Positions 5,174-5,682 of a stretch of DNA of 5,682 nucleotides are shown here, in pieces. The DNA lies in the NCBI GenBank assembly GCA_025453855.1, contig JALOPO010000348.1:1-5682 (forward strand). The letters run 5' to 3'. The notes beneath the pieces are model-generated. The model saw only the letters and a list, made by a program, of their open reading frames with translations, searched no databases and was not told the DNA's origin. This DNA comes from Gemmatimonadaceae bacterium (GTDB lineage Bacteria; Gemmatimonadota; Gemmatimonadetes; Gemmatimonadales; Gemmatimonadaceae). The translations under genes and the position numbers were made by a program. Each line of letters begins with the position of its first letter. Position 1 is the first letter of the stretch.

Positions 5174-5682
5174 CTACGCGGCCACCGCCGCCGCGCCGCC
5201 GTCGCCGGTGGCATCGGCGACCACCGGCGCCACCGCGAGCGACGTGCGACGCGAGGCCCCGCCCGGCGTCGGGCCGGCAGCGAGCGCGCCCTGCAGCGCC
5301 GCGAGCACGTCGTCGTCGTGGAACGGGTCGTCGAGGCGCGCCTGCTCGGCCGCGAGTGCGCGCGCCGCCACCAGCCGCTCGTCGGGTGCGGCGTCGTCGG
5401 CGAGCGCCTCGAGCGCCGTCACCAGCGCCTCGCAGGCATCGAGATGCGCCGTCGCCCGACGCGCCGCGTGATCGGCGGCCTCGTCGCGCGTGAGCATGAA
5501 CGGCCAGTCGCTCGACTGCGCGAGCAGCAGCGCGCGCGCCGCCTGCACCAGCACCGCATGGCGCGGCGCGTGCGCGATCGCGGTGCGCGCCACCGCCCAG
5601 AAGCGGAGCTCCAGCGGCCAGAGGCGACGCCAGAGCCAGGCGGTGCGCTCGTTGAGCCACATCGCGAACGAGCCGAGGGCGC
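5174..5682 (-). CDS. C-terminal part of a GH57 1,4-alpha-glucan branching enzyme type protein (DUF1957-like), N-terminus beyond the window
   Basis: GH57 branching enzymes cut an alpha-1,4 glucan chain and rejoin it by an alpha-1,6 bond, building glycogen branches in the cytoplasm. Only the last ~169 residues are here; the catalytic barrel lies outside the right edge. The visible part matches the helical C-terminal domain of this family. It begins ALGSFAMWLNERTAWLWRRL, equivalent to the WLN..NDWI.RHLH segment, and continues with QAARALLLAQSSDWPFML (about 5543-5490) and ADHAARRATAHLDACEAL. After that domain comes a tail of some 70 residues, increasingly rich in Ala, Gly and Asp, ending in TAG at 5174-5176, with no recognised function. 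The domain also occurs in other GH57 proteins, so branching activity is inferred from the family. It lies upstream of another GH57 gene on the same strand, supporting a glucan-metabolism locus. Confidence 0.82.
   Translation of the reverse strand, partial: ALGSFAMWLNERTAWLWRRLWPLELRFWAVARTAIAHAPRHAVLVQAARALLLAQSSDWPFMLTRDEAADHAARRATAHLDACEALVTALEALADDAAPDERLVAARALAAEQARLDDPFHDDDVLAALQGALAAGPTPGGASRRTSLAVAPVVADATGDGGAAAVAA

Noticed and set aside
3990..5660. Minus-strand open frame of about 556 codons overlapping both GH57 genes
   Set aside because: Its product is almost entirely Arg, Ala and Gly, typical of an out-of-frame reading of GC-rich genes. The real GH57 proteins lie in the other frames.
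1..5682. Defence system, CRISPR array, mobile element or tRNA
   Set aside because: No spaced repeats, transposase motifs, terminal inverted repeats or tRNA-like cloverleaf were seen; the coding space is taken by flagellar and GH57 genes.

Overview
This is a very GC-rich window (roughly 73% by eye, with third codon positions almost always G or C). It joins two unrelated gene blocks that converge near position 3630-3707. The composition, the Ala/Pro/Arg-rich proteins and the pairing of flagellar export genes with GH57 glucan enzymes fit a flagellated, free-living Gram-negative bacterium with high GC. I lean towards Gemmatimonadota, but Myxococcota, Planctomycetota or another high-GC phylum cannot be excluded from sequence alone.

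Left block, plus strand (1-3629): the membrane core of the flagellar type III export gate. A long reading frame open at the left edge ends in a complete FliP domain (about 1150-1827). It is preceded in the same frame by a signal-peptide-like helix (about 682-759), a Pro/Ala-rich linker, and about 230 further codons of low-complexity sequence that could be the tail of a FliO-like protein or of another upstream gene. FliR follows (1895-2662) and then FlhB (2669-3629), only 6 bases after fliR. FliP, FliR and FlhB normally work with FliQ and FlhA to move rod, hook and filament subunits across the inner membrane.

Several things in this block are abnormal. There is no fliQ in the 64 bases between fliP and fliR, where it usually sits. 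The FlhB frame is broken by what looks like one extra G near 2717. The repaired FlhB seems to lack its first membrane helix, and its self-cleavage motif reads NPIH instead of NPTH. No flhA follows flhB. Either the export cluster is rearranged or decaying here, or the assembly carries local errors.

Right block, minus strand (3707-5682): two glycoside hydrolase family 57 genes in tandem. The upstream one (5174-5682, N-terminus beyond the window) is the C-terminal part of a GH57 glucan branching enzyme type protein. The downstream one (3707-5032) is a compact GH57/DUF3536 protein with its catalytic Glu and Asp motifs intact. Together they suggest an alpha-glucan (glycogen) metabolism locus unrelated to the flagellar genes.

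No RNA genes, CRISPR array, insertion sequence or clear promoter was seen. The most notable sequence-level pattern outside the genes is a high count of the palindromic octamer GCGATCGC across both blocks.
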